From the IMG/VR virus record IMGVR_UViG_3300027969_000101, positions 1 through 63,203 of that record: a stretch of 63,203 bases of DNA. One strand, given 5' to 3'. Each line of letters starts with the position of its first letter. Position 1 is the first letter of the stretch. The notes under the pieces were generated by a model, which was not told the DNA's origin, ran no database searches, and saw nothing but the letters and a program-made list of their open reading frames with translations. The position numbers were made by a program, and so were the translations under genes. Below, piece after piece: positions 43,961 to 52,708 of the stretch. The stretch is from a virus.

Positions 43961-44831
43961 TGACCTTCATTTAGAATTTTCGGATTGTTACATCAACAAT
44001 GACGAAGGTGCCGATGTTTTGATTCTCGGTGGTGATATTTGTATCGCCCAGGATCTCCACGACCACCCTGAGCCTGCCAATACTGCGGATCAAGCCGCTA
44101 TTGCCAACGGCACTGGACTGGGTCGTAGACAATTGACTGCACAGCGTTTCCGTGATTTCTTCAAGCGTTGTAGTTTTCAGTTTCCACATGTAATTTACAT
44201 TATGGGTAATCACGAATTCTACAATGGCAAGTTCTATGCCGGCATTGACTATATGCGTGAAGAGTGCGCTAAGTATCCCAACATTCATATGTTAGAAAAC
44301 GACACTAAGATTATCCAAGACAGGAATCATGAAACTGGCGAAGTCTCTGATGTTGTGTTTGTAGGTGGAACACTCTGGACCAACATGAACAAACGTGATC
44401 CACTGACTATGCATGCCATTGAAGGTATGATGAACGACTTTCGTATCATTCGTAATGACAAACGAAACTATGCCCCTATGAGTGCGTTAGATGTTGCTGT
44501 TCGCCATGACCGGACCCTGGGCTATATTAAACTTATAGTCGAAGAACATCGAGATACTAAATGTGTTGTGGTTGGACATCACACACCAAGTTTCCAAAGT
44601 ATGCATCCAATGTATGCAAATGATACATTAATGAACGGTGGATACCACAGTGACTTGAGTGAGTTTATTTTGGATCACCCACAGATTGTTCTGTGGACAC
44701 ATGGCCACACTCATCATCCGTTTGATTATACAATTGGTGAGACTAGAGTTGTATGTAACCCACGTGGTTACGAAAATGATGGGTACAGCGAGGACACTGG
44801 TTGGGACCCTACTAAAATTTTGGAGATTTAA
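43941..44831 (+). CDS. calcineurin-like metallophosphoesterase
   Basis: 296 residues from ATG 43941. Motifs: SDLHLEF (DxH), GGDI (GD), MGNHEFY (GNHE), VVVGHHTPS (His) and WTHGHTHHPFDY (GHxH). This is the full two-metal site, related to the T4-like phage phosphoesterases. Substrate unknown. Start lies inside the previous gene's end. Confidence 0.88.
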   Translation: MKIKLVSDLHLEFSDCYINNDEGADVLILGGDICIAQDLHDHPEPANTADQAAIANGTGLGRRQLTAQRFRDFFKRCSFQFPHVIYIMGNHEFYNGKFYAGIDYMREECAKYPNIHMLENDTKIIQDRNHETGEVSDVVFVGGTLWTNMNKRDPLTMHAIEGMMNDFRIIRNDKRNYAPMSALDVAVRHDRTLGYIKLIVEEHRDTKCVVVGHHTPSFQSMHPMYANDTLMNGGYHSDLSEFILDHPQIVLWTHGHTHHPFDYTIGETRVVCNPRGYENDGYSEDTGWDPTKILEI

Positions 44832-44832
44832 A

Positions 44833-45003
44833 ATGAGCAATGAAAATATAAAACCAAGCATTAGTCAAATGCTTAGAATGACTGGTAGCAATACTGCTGA
44901 CTTCATGGCACGTGTCGCGGCACACGTTGAAGACTTAGAGCACCAAGTTGTGCTATTGCAAGAACGTATAACCGAACTCGAGACTTCAAATGCTACTAAA
45001 TGA
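44833..45003 (+). CDS. small coiled-coil protein (56 aa)
   Basis: Begins MSNENIKPSISQMLRMTGSNTADFMARVAAHVEDLEHQVVLLQERITELE; the second half is a short coiled coil. Follows the phosphoesterase stop by 1 base. The function is unknown. Confidence 0.65.
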   Translation: MSNENIKPSISQMLRMTGSNTADFMARVAAHVEDLEHQVVLLQERITELETSNATK

Positions 45004-45328
45004 AAAAGAGACTAAACTCTTCAAGAAATGGCTTCGTAGTCATTTAAAGTATGGTCCGGTTACTGTAACCTTTACCAAAAAGGATGGCACAGAACGAGTG
45101 ATGAAGTGTACAACCAGTGAATCACTCGTTCCACAATTACTGCACGAAACTAATACGGATAACCCAATTGACTTTCCGGAACCAAAAAAGGAAAAGAAGG
45201 TTAACGAGGATGTAATGCCCGTTTACGATCTAGAGTCTAAACACTGGAAAAGTTTCCGCTGGGATAGTATTAAAAGCGTATCGTTTACAATCGGAGAAGA
45301 AATTGAGCACAGTAACGAGACACAGTGA
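44990..45328 (+). CDS. SH3-like small phage protein (112 aa)
   Basis: GPVTVTFTKKDGTERVMKCTTSESLVP and VYDLESKHWKSFRWDSIKSVS form a beta-barrel pattern (similar to the DUF2693 group) found repeatedly in T4-like and cyanophage genomes. The function is unknown. Confidence 0.72.
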   Translation: MLLNEKETKLFKKWLRSHLKYGPVTVTFTKKDGTERVMKCTTSESLVPQLLHETNTDNPIDFPEPKKEKKVNEDVMPVYDLESKHWKSFRWDSIKSVSFTIGEEIEHSNETQ

Positions 45329-45542
45329 TACATGTACCGTTCTACAAGAATCAACTAAAAAATCAGTAGATGCAGTAGTGCAAAACTTTTTGGAAAACGA
45401 AAGACTTGACGTTATCCTTAATAAGAGTGTAAAATTAAGTATGAAATGGAATGGTAGCTTCTATGAAGGCAGAATGGCTGGAATGGATTTTACTAGCGCA
45501 GGCCCAACAATTAGCAAAACACAAACAGGAACTAGAGGCTAA
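45303..45542 (+). CDS. hypothetical protein (79 aa), TTG start
   Basis: TTG 45303 follows GGAGA at 5 nt spacing and lies in the end of the previous gene. The product has a helical first half and a basic, Gly/Thr-rich tail. The function is unknown. Confidence 0.55.
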   Translation: MSTVTRHSDTCTVLQESTKKSVDAVVQNFLENERLDVILNKSVKLSMKWNGSFYEGRMAGMDFTSAGPTISKTQTGTRG

Positions 45543-45544
45543 AA

Positions 45545-45985
45545 ATGAAAATTGGACTAAGTTACAGTCGGTGTATTAGAGACATTGTTGACGGTAAAGT
45601 AAACATTGACGATGTTCTAGTTCTTATTACTCGTACAGATTTTGATCCGCATGATGACGAACAATGGTCGGGTATTTGGCTTGGTTACGGTGGCGGCTCA
45701 GATAATGCTTACAGTCGCGGATTCTTTGCCCAAAGTAATCCTGAATGGGCAGGGTACCACAACGAGGATCAGTTCCGTAGTATCAGTATTGAACTTTGGG
45801 AAAGAGGTCTGTTACACCAACCTCGCAAGTTTGGTGCTCATCCTGCTCGTCGACCAGAAATTTGGCTAGAAGCAGTATTGCCAAATAGCGAGCTGGAATC
45901 CAATCCAGCCGCAAAAGCCGCTTGGGATAAGTTTCAAACTATCGCAAGTCTTACTAACGTAAAATTAGATGAAAGCTACAAGTGA
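45545..45985 (+). CDS. conserved-looking phage protein (146 aa)
   Basis: Begins MKIGLSYSRCIRDIVDGKVNIDDVLVLITRTDFDPHDDEQW and continues GIWLGYGGGSDNAYSRG; seen-type layout in large phages, function unknown. It overlaps the lipoprotein gene by 4 bases. Confidence 0.65.
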   Translation: MKIGLSYSRCIRDIVDGKVNIDDVLVLITRTDFDPHDDEQWSGIWLGYGGGSDNAYSRGFFAQSNPEWAGYHNEDQFRSISIELWERGLLHQPRKFGAHPARRPEIWLEAVLPNSELESNPAAKAAWDKFQTIASLTNVKLDESYK

Positions 45986-46392
45986 AATATCTATCGCTTC
46001 TTGCTGTCCTAATCTTGGTGGGGTGCGGACCCTATCCTGAGCCAAAAGACTTATATCAGACATCTCGGAAAGACGAGGCGTTTGCAGTTGACGAAACTGG
46101 TTGCAACATTAAACAATCTAGCCAATTAGTAACTGAACATAAAGTCGGAGCCATTACTAATCTAATTAAAGAAGAAATTGAATGGGGCATGAAGAACGAA
46201 TGTAATGTTAAATTTGACATTACAGTCAATGGCGAAAAGCATTATTTGGAAGGATCTCATACCGGACTTGAACAAATGGCTAGCGTGTGCCGAAAGGCTA
46301 GAGATAAAGCACGTAATGATTTGCTTTTGGATTTGGGTGGCAATTTTAAAGCCGAATCAACCATCCGATGTAGAGTTAAAGACACTGTATAA
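45982..46392 (+). CDS. lipoprotein (136 aa)
   Basis: Signal MKYLSLLAVLILVGC with a lipobox (LVGC) predicts lipid attachment at Cys15. The mature part has four further Cys and a stretch around FDITVNGEKHYLEG. Likely an envelope protein; function unknown. Confidence 0.72.
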   Translation: MKYLSLLAVLILVGCGPYPEPKDLYQTSRKDEAFAVDETGCNIKQSSQLVTEHKVGAITNLIKEEIEWGMKNECNVKFDITVNGEKHYLEGSHTGLEQMASVCRKARDKARNDLLLDLGGNFKAESTIRCRVKDTV

Positions 46393-46409
46393 TTTGGCTA
46401 AACTCGATA

Positions 46410-46438
46410 TTGACATTTAGTTTGCCAGGTGTTACAAT
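46410..46438 (+). promoter_or_regulatory. sigma-70 promoter of the small lipoprotein operon
   Basis: TTGACA, 17 bp, TACAAT; about 30 bp before ATG 46469. Confidence 0.7.
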
Positions 46439-46468
46439 ATGAACATATTAACACACAGAGAGGCTTTT

Positions 46469-46597
46469 ATGAAGGCGTTTATAGCAGGCACAGTTTTTGG
46501 ACTAGTTCTAGCAACGGTAGGATTTTCCGGCCTTGCTCGTATGTTGGACAAAGGCGTAGACACAGTTAAAACACAGAGTCAGGAGTTGGCAAAATGA
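46469..46597 (+). CDS. small single-membrane-helix protein (42 aa)
   Basis: FIAGTVFGLVLATVGFSGLAR is one membrane segment; the rest is MLDKGVDTVKTQSQELAK. AGAGAGG stands upstream. First gene of a three-gene run with overlapping starts and stops. Confidence 0.65.
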   Translation: MKAFIAGTVFGLVLATVGFSGLARMLDKGVDTVKTQSQELAK

Positions 46598-46716
46598 AAT
46601 CAGTATTAGTCATTTTAACACTTTTAGCCCTTACCGCTTGCTCAACTGTAGCAGGAGTCGGTCAGGATATTAAATCGTCCGCAGAATGGACAAAAGATAA
46701 GATGGGTGGCAAATAA
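46594..46716 (+). CDS. entericidin-like small lipoprotein (40 aa)
   Basis: MKSVLVILTLLALTAC is a lipoprotein signal; the mature part STVAGVGQDIKSSAEWTKDKM resembles entericidin A/B, small envelope lipoproteins linked to stationary-phase lysis in enterics. ATGA overlap upstream and TAATG downstream. Confidence 0.75.
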   Translation: MKSVLVILTLLALTACSTVAGVGQDIKSSAEWTKDKMGGK

Positions 46717-47267
46717 TGAAAACACTATTACTAATTCCAATCGTTGCAGTTTTGGCAGCTTGTGGTACTACCGATCCTTACGGTAAACGGGCTGAACAAG
46801 AGCGTGAGTATAAAACCAAACAAGTTGAACGAGTAATCGACGAATCACCAAAATGGATGACTAAACCTCCTACTAGCGCATCAGCTGTTTATGCTGGCGG
46901 CACTAGTCGTAGCGGAGACTACTCAATGGCTGTACATAAAGCTAAGGCAGATGCATATGGTAAAATCTGTATGACTGCTGGGGGTACTGCTAGCCAAAGA
47001 ACAAAGATTTATAAAGCAGACACTTTCCAATCTAGTTCAGAGTTGAGTGAAATGGTTATACGGACTAGTTGTAAAGAAGTGGATATTACCGGGGTTGAAG
47101 TTGCAGAGAAAAAGATTGTAAACGAAGGTGGTTACTATCGGGCATACGTTTTGATTGCTTTGCCAACGGGCGATGCTAACATTCTAAAGAAGGCTAAAGA
47201 GCAAGAAAGGCTAAACGAAATTACAGCCAAACGTGCTCCAGAAGCATTTAAAGAATTAGATCGGTAA
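46716..47267 (+). CDS. lipoprotein, LPP20-like (183 aa)
   Basis: MKTLLLIPIVAVLAACG carries a lipobox (LAAC). The mature part begins with a charged helix and has DYSMAVHKAKADAYGKICMTAGG and GGYYRAYVLIALPTGDANI, the pattern of LPP20/YcfL-like outer-membrane-associated lipoproteins. Last of the operon, ended by a 17-bp hairpin. Confidence 0.72.
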   Translation: MKTLLLIPIVAVLAACGTTDPYGKRAEQEREYKTKQVERVIDESPKWMTKPPTSASAVYAGGTSRSGDYSMAVHKAKADAYGKICMTAGGTASQRTKIYKADTFQSSSELSEMVIRTSCKEVDITGVEVAEKKIVNEGGYYRAYVLIALPTGDANILKKAKEQERLNEITAKRAPEAFKELDR

Positions 47268-47309
47268 CATAGTAAAAGGTGTTGTGTTAAACCAACACCT
47301 TTTACTATG
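47268..47309. terminator. 17-bp perfect hairpin after the lipoprotein operon
   Basis: CATAGTAAAAGGTGTTG pairs exactly with 47293-47309 around an 8-nt loop. There is no T-run after it on either strand beyond the stem, so it may act as an RNA stabiliser or processing site rather than a classical terminator. Confidence 0.6.
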
Positions 47310-47353
47310 GCTAATTTAGACTCAATGACTTCGTATTTTGGACTCATTGACTG

Positions 47354-47382
47354 TTGACAGAAGTTAGGTACTTTGCTATAAT
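47354..47382 (+). promoter_or_regulatory. consensus sigma-70 promoter of rIIA-like gene
   Basis: TTGACA, 17 bp, TATAAT; 35 bp before ATG 47418. Confidence 0.82.
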
Positions 47383-47417
47383 ATACACATACACTAACAA
47401 ACACAGAGAGATTTTAA

Positions 47418-49574
47418 ATGATTATTAATAGCGCACCACAAAATCAAGCAGTTTTGAGCAACGTTGGTGAAATCGGCGAGTTCCGTATCCGTAACTCAGC
47501 TAAAGCATTTAACATTTTGAGCTCGGGCCTGTACGCAAACAAAGTCCGTGCTATTATCCGCGAATTGAGCTGTAACGCTGTAGACAGCCATACTGCCGCA
47601 GGTAAACAAGATACCCCCTTTGATGTACACTTGCCTAATCAATTAGAACCTTGGTTTGCTATTCGTGACTATGGAACAGGACTTACACATGAACAAGTTA
47701 CATCAATTTATACAACTTATTTCGAATCCACTAAAACTGATAGTAATGATTTTATCGGTGCTCTTGGTCTTGGCTCAAAGTCACCATTTTCTTACACGGA
47801 TAACTTTACAGTAACCGCAATCAAAGATAACAAGAAGGGTATCTACTCTGCGTTCATTAATGAAGCAGGTGTACCTAGCATTGCACAAATGATGACTGAA
47901 GAAACGACCGAACCAGCAGGAGTTGAAGTTAAATTCAGCGTCAATGATCGTTATGACTTTAGTAAGTTTGTTGACGAAGCCCGCATAGTCTATACTTATT
48001 TTAAATTGCGCCCGGTTGTAAGTGGTGTAAGCAATTTTGAATTCCGTGGAGTAACATACGAAACAGAAAACATTGTTCAAGGAGTTCACTCGTACAAAGA
48101 ATCTCGCCGTAGTGTTGCTATCATGGGCAATATTGCATATCCCATCGAAATTCCTAATGCAGACCAATCACTCGGTGATTTGCGTAATTTGTTGAGCTGT
48201 GGGTTGGAAATGCACTTTACGATTGGCGAATTGGACTTCCAAGCGTCACGCGAAGGTTTGTCATATATTCCTAGCACCGTTGATGCTATCAAACGTAAGT
48301 TGGTAGCAGTTAATGCGGCATTAGCTGTAGTAATTGCCAAAGAAGCAGATGCCATTCCTAACTTATGGGATCGTGCTCTACACTTGCAAAAGAAGTATAG
48401 TAACCAACTATGGCAAACTGCTATCAAGAAGTATGTTGCTGATTCTAAACTGCCTACATTTGATGACAGTCGTTACGGTGGCACGGCAACATTTAAGTTA
48501 GGCATTGATGACCTTGCTAAAAAGTATAACATCAGTATTCGTGGTTTTAACTATGCCAAGCATACCAAGGCATTTCCTAATCGTAAACACGATATGGATC
48601 ATACACCAAAAGCTGGTGGTGGATATGATTACATTCCGTACTGGGGTATTACAGTTGAAAAGCATATTCAGTTTATCATTAACGATACCAAAGTTGGTGC
48701 TGTTGAACGTGCTAAGTTTCATTATCGTTCATCTAAACCAGATGTTGGTGCTGTAGTTTTTGTCATTGACAGAGTAGATAAAAACAAAGACATGAATGTT
48801 AAGGCATTCTTCAAGGCTATTTGTAATCCTCCTGCAGATCGAATTATGCAGGCGGGTGCGCTTTTGAAGAAAGAACGTGCTGACAGTGGCTTGGGTAAGA
48901 ACGTTACCATCCTTGCTCTGCAAGAGCGTGGTTCAGGTGGCTACTATCGTGAACGCGAAATGGTTTGGCGTGATGCTGGCAAGGCTGATAGCTTTGACGA
49001 TAACACTACTTACTACTATTTGCCACTCAGTGGTTTTGAAGTTCAAAGTGCTCACGGCATGGCCAACGTCAAAGAGTTTTACAACGATTTGAAAGAGTGT
49101 GGTTTAGATGGTTTAAAAACTACAATCTATGGTGTGCGTAAAGGTGACATTGAGTTTATTAAAACTCAATCTAACTGGATCAACATCGAAGACCATATTG
49201 TTAGTATTTTGAGCAAGCCCGTTGACAACAAACTTATTATGAGTTTGGTGTTACAGGCTGTTGACAATTTTAACTTACTTAGCTATACTAGCAATATTGT
49301 AGACGCCGTCACTAATCCTAATAGCCCATATACTAAATTGGTAACACAATTTAAGGGCTTTGAAAAGATTCGTTATAGCGAACTAAGTTTGAAGCGTTTG
49401 TGCCAACGTTATGCTAAAAGTGTAAATTTTAGTCCAGAAGCACAAGTACAAAAGTTTACTGATGCATGTGCAACCATTGGTAAACGTTATCCGTTACTAG
49501 CCTACTTGCGTAGTGCTCCTAACACAGATGTTGCCGAATATATTAATTTGATTGATACACAGAAAGGTATTTAA
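47418..49574 (+). CDS. rIIA-like: rIIA-like GHKL-ATPase protein
   Basis: 718 residues. The N-terminal domain has GHKL motifs: IIRELSCNAVDSH (N box, about residue 45), WFAIRDYGTGLT (DxGxG) and ALGLGSKSPFSYTD (GxGxxS-type lid). This is the T4 rIIA family, membrane-associated phage proteins that affect lysis and superinfection exclusion. The rIIB-like gene follows after a 1-base overlap region, the same order as in T4. Confidence 0.88.
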   Translation: MIINSAPQNQAVLSNVGEIGEFRIRNSAKAFNILSSGLYANKVRAIIRELSCNAVDSHTAAGKQDTPFDVHLPNQLEPWFAIRDYGTGLTHEQVTSIYTTYFESTKTDSNDFIGALGLGSKSPFSYTDNFTVTAIKDNKKGIYSAFINEAGVPSIAQMMTEETTEPAGVEVKFSVNDRYDFSKFVDEARIVYTYFKLRPVVSGVSNFEFRGVTYETENIVQGVHSYKESRRSVAIMGNIAYPIEIPNADQSLGDLRNLLSCGLEMHFTIGELDFQASREGLSYIPSTVDAIKRKLVAVNAALAVVIAKEADAIPNLWDRALHLQKKYSNQLWQTAIKKYVADSKLPTFDDSRYGGTATFKLGIDDLAKKYNISIRGFNYAKHTKAFPNRKHDMDHTPKAGGGYDYIPYWGITVEKHIQFIINDTKVGAVERAKFHYRSSKPDVGAVVFVIDRVDKNKDMNVKAFFKAICNPPADRIMQAGALLKKERADSGLGKNVTILALQERGSGGYYREREMVWRDAGKADSFDDNTTYYYLPLSGFEVQSAHGMANVKEFYNDLKECGLDGLKTTIYGVRKGDIEFIKTQSNWINIEDHIVSILSKPVDNKLIMSLVLQAVDNFNLLSYTSNIVDAVTNPNSPYTKLVTQFKGFEKIRYSELSLKRLCQRYAKSVNFSPEAQVQKFTDACATIGKRYPLLAYLRSAPNTDVAEYINLIDTQKGI

Positions 49575-50496
49575 AATGAGCTATCCATATTTGATCCAAG
49601 GCAATAATGTTGTTGTCGTTATCGGTAACAAGAGCCATACTATTAGTAAAACGCATATCACATACCAAAAGGTAATTGATGCGATTAAAGCAGGTGACTG
49701 GGATTCGCTTCCAGACGTCATCGAACCTAAAAAGGTTGTATTGAACTACGGACAAGGCAATGTGTCTATCCAAGGTGAAACCCTGTTCTGGAAAGGTAAA
49801 GAACTGAACACCGGTTTGTCAGTGCGTATGATCCAGATGTTGCAAGAAGGCTTCCCAATTGAGCCTATGGTTAACTTTATGGAGAACTTGTACAAGAATC
49901 CATCTAAGCGAGCTGTTACTGAATTGTATGGCTTTTTGGAAAAGAGCAACTTGCCAATTACTCCAGACGGTCACTTCTTAGCGTACAAACGTGTGCGTGA
50001 AGATTATAAAGACTGCCATACAGGCACAATGGATAACGCTATTGGATTAGTAGTTGAAATGGAACGGCATGATGTTGACGATAACAAAGACAATACTTGT
50101 TCAACGGGTTTACACTTCTGCGCTATGAGCTACTTGTCTAGTTTCGGTGGTGCTCGAACAATTATTGTTAAGATTAATCCAGCAGATGTTGTAAGCATTC
50201 CAAGTGACTATAATGATGCTAAAGGTCGTGCTTGCCGCTATGAAGTTATTGGCGAAGTTGACGCAGACAAAGTTGAGCAGGCATTTACACGCTCAGTTCA
50301 GCGAACTGCTAATAGTGATGTTCCAACAGGCGATACTCCATTCAAACATGGTTATCATGACGGGTATCACGGTAGCGAATATGACCCTGATAAGTACTCT
50401 TGGTACAAAGATCAAACTGATTATGAAGAAGGGTTTGATAAAGGATCTGCTCATGCTCGTGAAGGTACCCCTGAACGCTATCGTTATATTGGTTAA
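49575..50496 (+). CDS. rIIB-like: rIIB-like protein
   Basis: 307 residues from ATG 49575, directly after the rIIA-like stop. MSYPYLIQGNNVVVVIGNKSHTISKTHITYQKVIDAIKAGDW, FLAYKRVREDYKDCHTGTMDN and STGLHFCAMSYLSSFGG are characteristic phrases of the rIIB family. The C-terminus has DGYHGSEYDPDKYSWYKDQTDYEEGFDKG, a repeat-like acidic tail. Acts together with rIIA in T4. Confidence 0.87.
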
Positions 50497-50500
50497 AATA

Positions 50501-50722
50501 ATGACCACATATAACGAAATTGAACTTATGGAAATGGCTCGTGATTACGAAGCCATGGAACGAGTAGCATTACAAGACGCAGAAGAATTGCGTCAGTTGC
50601 GTGAGGGTGAACGTATTATTGTTCCACACAATTTAGAACACGCCCGCACAATGTTCAAGTTGGCTAGTTTTTATCTTAGTCAACACGACAAAAAGTTTGC
50701 TTTAACAATGGAAATGCTATGA
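50501..50722 (+). CDS. small hypothetical protein (73 aa)
   Basis: ATG 50501; helical, acidic N-half (NEIELMEMARDYEAMERVALQDAEELRQL), then LEHARTMFKLASFYLSQHDKKFALTMEML. Overlaps the next gene by ATGA. The function is unknown. Confidence 0.65.
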   Translation: MTTYNEIELMEMARDYEAMERVALQDAEELRQLREGERIIVPHNLEHARTMFKLASFYLSQHDKKFALTMEML

Positions 50723-51009
50723 AGACCTTTGATACATTTGAGCAAGTAGACAATATGGGTACTTGTGTCAAGCGACCCATAATTGTCCACGCTAAAAAAA
50801 TTGATGAAGAATTTCGAGTTAATACATTGGAGGGCAATTATAAACAAGGCAAGCCTGGAGATTACCTTATGAAAGGTATTGACGGAGAATTGTACATTTG
50901 TGATGGTCCTATCTTTGAACGTACTTACGACTTTGTATCATTAACAACGATGGCGAGTGTTGGTGCGGACAGCGTTGGGATGGTACAAAGATGTGTTTCC
51001 CCGTTTTAG
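50719..51009 (+). CDS. conserved phage protein (96 aa)
   Basis: KRPIIVHAKKIDEEFRVNTLEGNYKQGKPGDYLMKGIDGELYICDGPIFERTYD is a small beta-rich domain (PGDYL...GE-Y-C...F-x-x-TY) found in many phages and some bacteria. No function is established to my knowledge. Confidence 0.75.
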   Translation: MKTFDTFEQVDNMGTCVKRPIIVHAKKIDEEFRVNTLEGNYKQGKPGDYLMKGIDGELYICDGPIFERTYDFVSLTTMASVGADSVGMVQRCVSPF

Positions 51010-51033
51010 AAACTGAAAAGAAAGAAGACAAAG

Positions 51034-51288
51034 ATGTTTGATTGGTTTAAAAAGCCTGACTACGCTAATGTAGTTCCAATTTTTCCGGATCAGGTTCCGT
51101 TTATTAAAGAGCCGATACCAGAAAAAGATCCAACTACTTATTACAGTATTGGACACACAGACGACAATCGTGTAACCCTTAGAATGGGTTACACTACACT
51201 TACTATGAATTATGACGGTGTACAAAATCTTATTGATCAACTAGCGTTGTATCAAAAACAATTAAAACAAGAGGAAGATAATGCCTAA
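51034..51288 (+). CDS. small hypothetical protein (84 aa)
   Basis: [23 protein letters not shown]...; the middle [35 protein letters not shown] resembles small T4-like phage proteins. Overlaps the ClpP start by 8 bases. Confidence 0.65.
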   Translation: MFDWFKKPDYANVVPIFPDQVPFIKEPIPEKDPTTYYSIGHTDDNRVTLRMGYTTLTMNYDGVQNLIDQLALYQKQLKQEEDNA

Positions 51289-51871
51289 TTTAGTACCAAT
51301 GGTTATCGAGCAAGAAGCTCGCGGAGAACGTAGTTATGACATTTACAGTCGCTTGCTCAAAGATCGTATTGTTATGCTTGATACAGATGTTAACGAACAT
51401 ACTGCTAGTTTACTTGTGGCTCAGCTACTATTTTTAGAAAGCCAGGGTAATGAAGATATCACTATGTTCATTAACAGCCCGGGTGGGGTTGTTACTGCCG
51501 GCATGGCAATTTATGACACCATGCAGTTTATCAAGCCCGATGTTTCCACGGTTGTTATGGGTCAGGCTTGCAGTATGGGTTCCTTGCTTGCTACTGCCGG
51601 GGCCCCCGGCAAACGCAAAATGCTTCCAAATGCTCGTCACATGATTCACCAACCTAGTGGTGGCGCAGGTGGGCAAGCTACAGACATGGAAATTCAAGTT
51701 GAAGAGATTCTTAAAATGAAAAAGAATCTAACCCAAATTTATGTAGATCATAATAGTAAGGGTAAAACTTACGAACAGTTTAAAAACGATATGGAACGTG
51801 ATAAATTTATGGGTGCGCAAGAGGCTCTAGAATACGGTTTGATTGACGAAATTATTAGAAAACGCCCATAA
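51281..51871 (+). CDS. clpP-like: ClpP-like serine protease
   Basis: 196 residues, full length. Ser in [11 protein letters not shown] (about 97), His in [16 protein letters not shown] (about 122) and Asp in the following MERDKFM region form the catalytic triad. [11 protein letters not shown] is the usual end of the domain. It may exchange with host ClpP or act with host ClpX/A. No propeptide is evident. Confidence 0.93.
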   Translation: MPNLVPMVIEQEARGERSYDIYSRLLKDRIVMLDTDVNEHTASLLVAQLLFLESQGNEDITMFINSPGGVVTAGMAIYDTMQFIKPDVSTVVMGQACSMGSLLATAGAPGKRKMLPNARHMIHQPSGGAGGQATDMEIQVEEILKMKKNLTQIYVDHNSKGKTYEQFKNDMERDKFMGAQEALEYGLIDEIIRKRP

Positions 51872-51902
51872 AGTGCGTATATAATGGAAAGCTGTAGTAC
51901 AC

Positions 51903-51910
51903 TATAAATA
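51903..51910 (+). promoter_or_regulatory. late-type promoter TATAAATA
   Basis: CTATAAATACTAATG, 20 bp before ATG 51931 with AGGAG between. Confidence 0.65.
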
Positions 51911-51930
51911 CTAATGTCTAGGAGTGTGCT

Positions 51931-52659
51931 ATGGCCCGTCAGGCTTTTAATTGGTCCGAACTGGATCGCGATACTTTGTACTCGATGCTTTACAAACTCA
52001 AATCAGAGATTGTAGATACACGGTTACCTATTGGTGAAATTATCAGTATTATAAGCAAACACATCAAACAACATCTTCCAGTTAAAGTTCGAACTCGTAG
52101 ACATAATCCTGTTAAGCCAGGCGAGGTTTGGATTGGTGGTGCTTATTACAGCCATTTAGACAAGGCAAAAAAGAAACGTTTTATTGAAATAGAACTAGCA
52201 TTTCCAACTGATGTTCAAACTATGAAAACTAGTACATATCGTTGGGAACGTATTTGTACACTATTTGCGGATACTATTCTACACGAAATTATACATACAC
52301 GTCAATACCGGTCTAGAAACTTTAAAGATATCCCAGGATACGAAAGTACAGCTTACTATGCCAAAGATCGAGCTTGGCAACAGTATTATGGTGACAGAGA
52401 TGAAATGGGTGCCCACTCATTTAACATTGCTCAAGACATGATTGATAAATTTGAGTTTGATCCAAAAGCTATTAAAGAATATTTGGACAGCCCTGTTCCA
52501 AAAAGAGTTCGTCCAAACGGTTGGGGACGTTTTATGAAATCTTTTGAGTATGATCACAATCATCCAAAAGTTATTCAAATGAAGCGTAAGATAATGACCC
52601 AACTAGAAAATGCCTATTACGGCAAACCATTTAAGACAACAAATCATTTGACATACTGA
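51931..52659 (+). CDS. HExxH metalloprotease-like protein (3 of 3)
   Basis: 242 residues. FADTILHEIIHTRQYRSRNF is the zinc motif; DRDEMGAHSFNIAQ about 50 residues later gives a candidate third ligand. Related in layout to the two proteins at 40844 and 41556. Cytoplasmic. Its expression from a late promoter suggests a role in assembly or lysis, which is inference. Confidence 0.68.
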   Translation: MARQAFNWSELDRDTLYSMLYKLKSEIVDTRLPIGEIISIISKHIKQHLPVKVRTRRHNPVKPGEVWIGGAYYSHLDKAKKKRFIEIELAFPTDVQTMKTSTYRWERICTLFADTILHEIIHTRQYRSRNFKDIPGYESTAYYAKDRAWQQYYGDRDEMGAHSFNIAQDMIDKFEFDPKAIKEYLDSPVPKRVRPNGWGRFMKSFEYDHNHPKVIQMKRKIMTQLENAYYGKPFKTTNHLTY

Positions 52660-52676
52660 TAATTAGACTGTATAAT
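52648..52676 (+). promoter_or_regulatory. consensus sigma-70 promoter of the ligase gene
   Basis: TTGACA, 17 bp, TATAAT; about 30 bp before ATG 52709. Confidence 0.8.
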
Positions 52677-52708
52677 ATAAACTTAAACAGTTAATTATTG
52701 GAGTCGAT

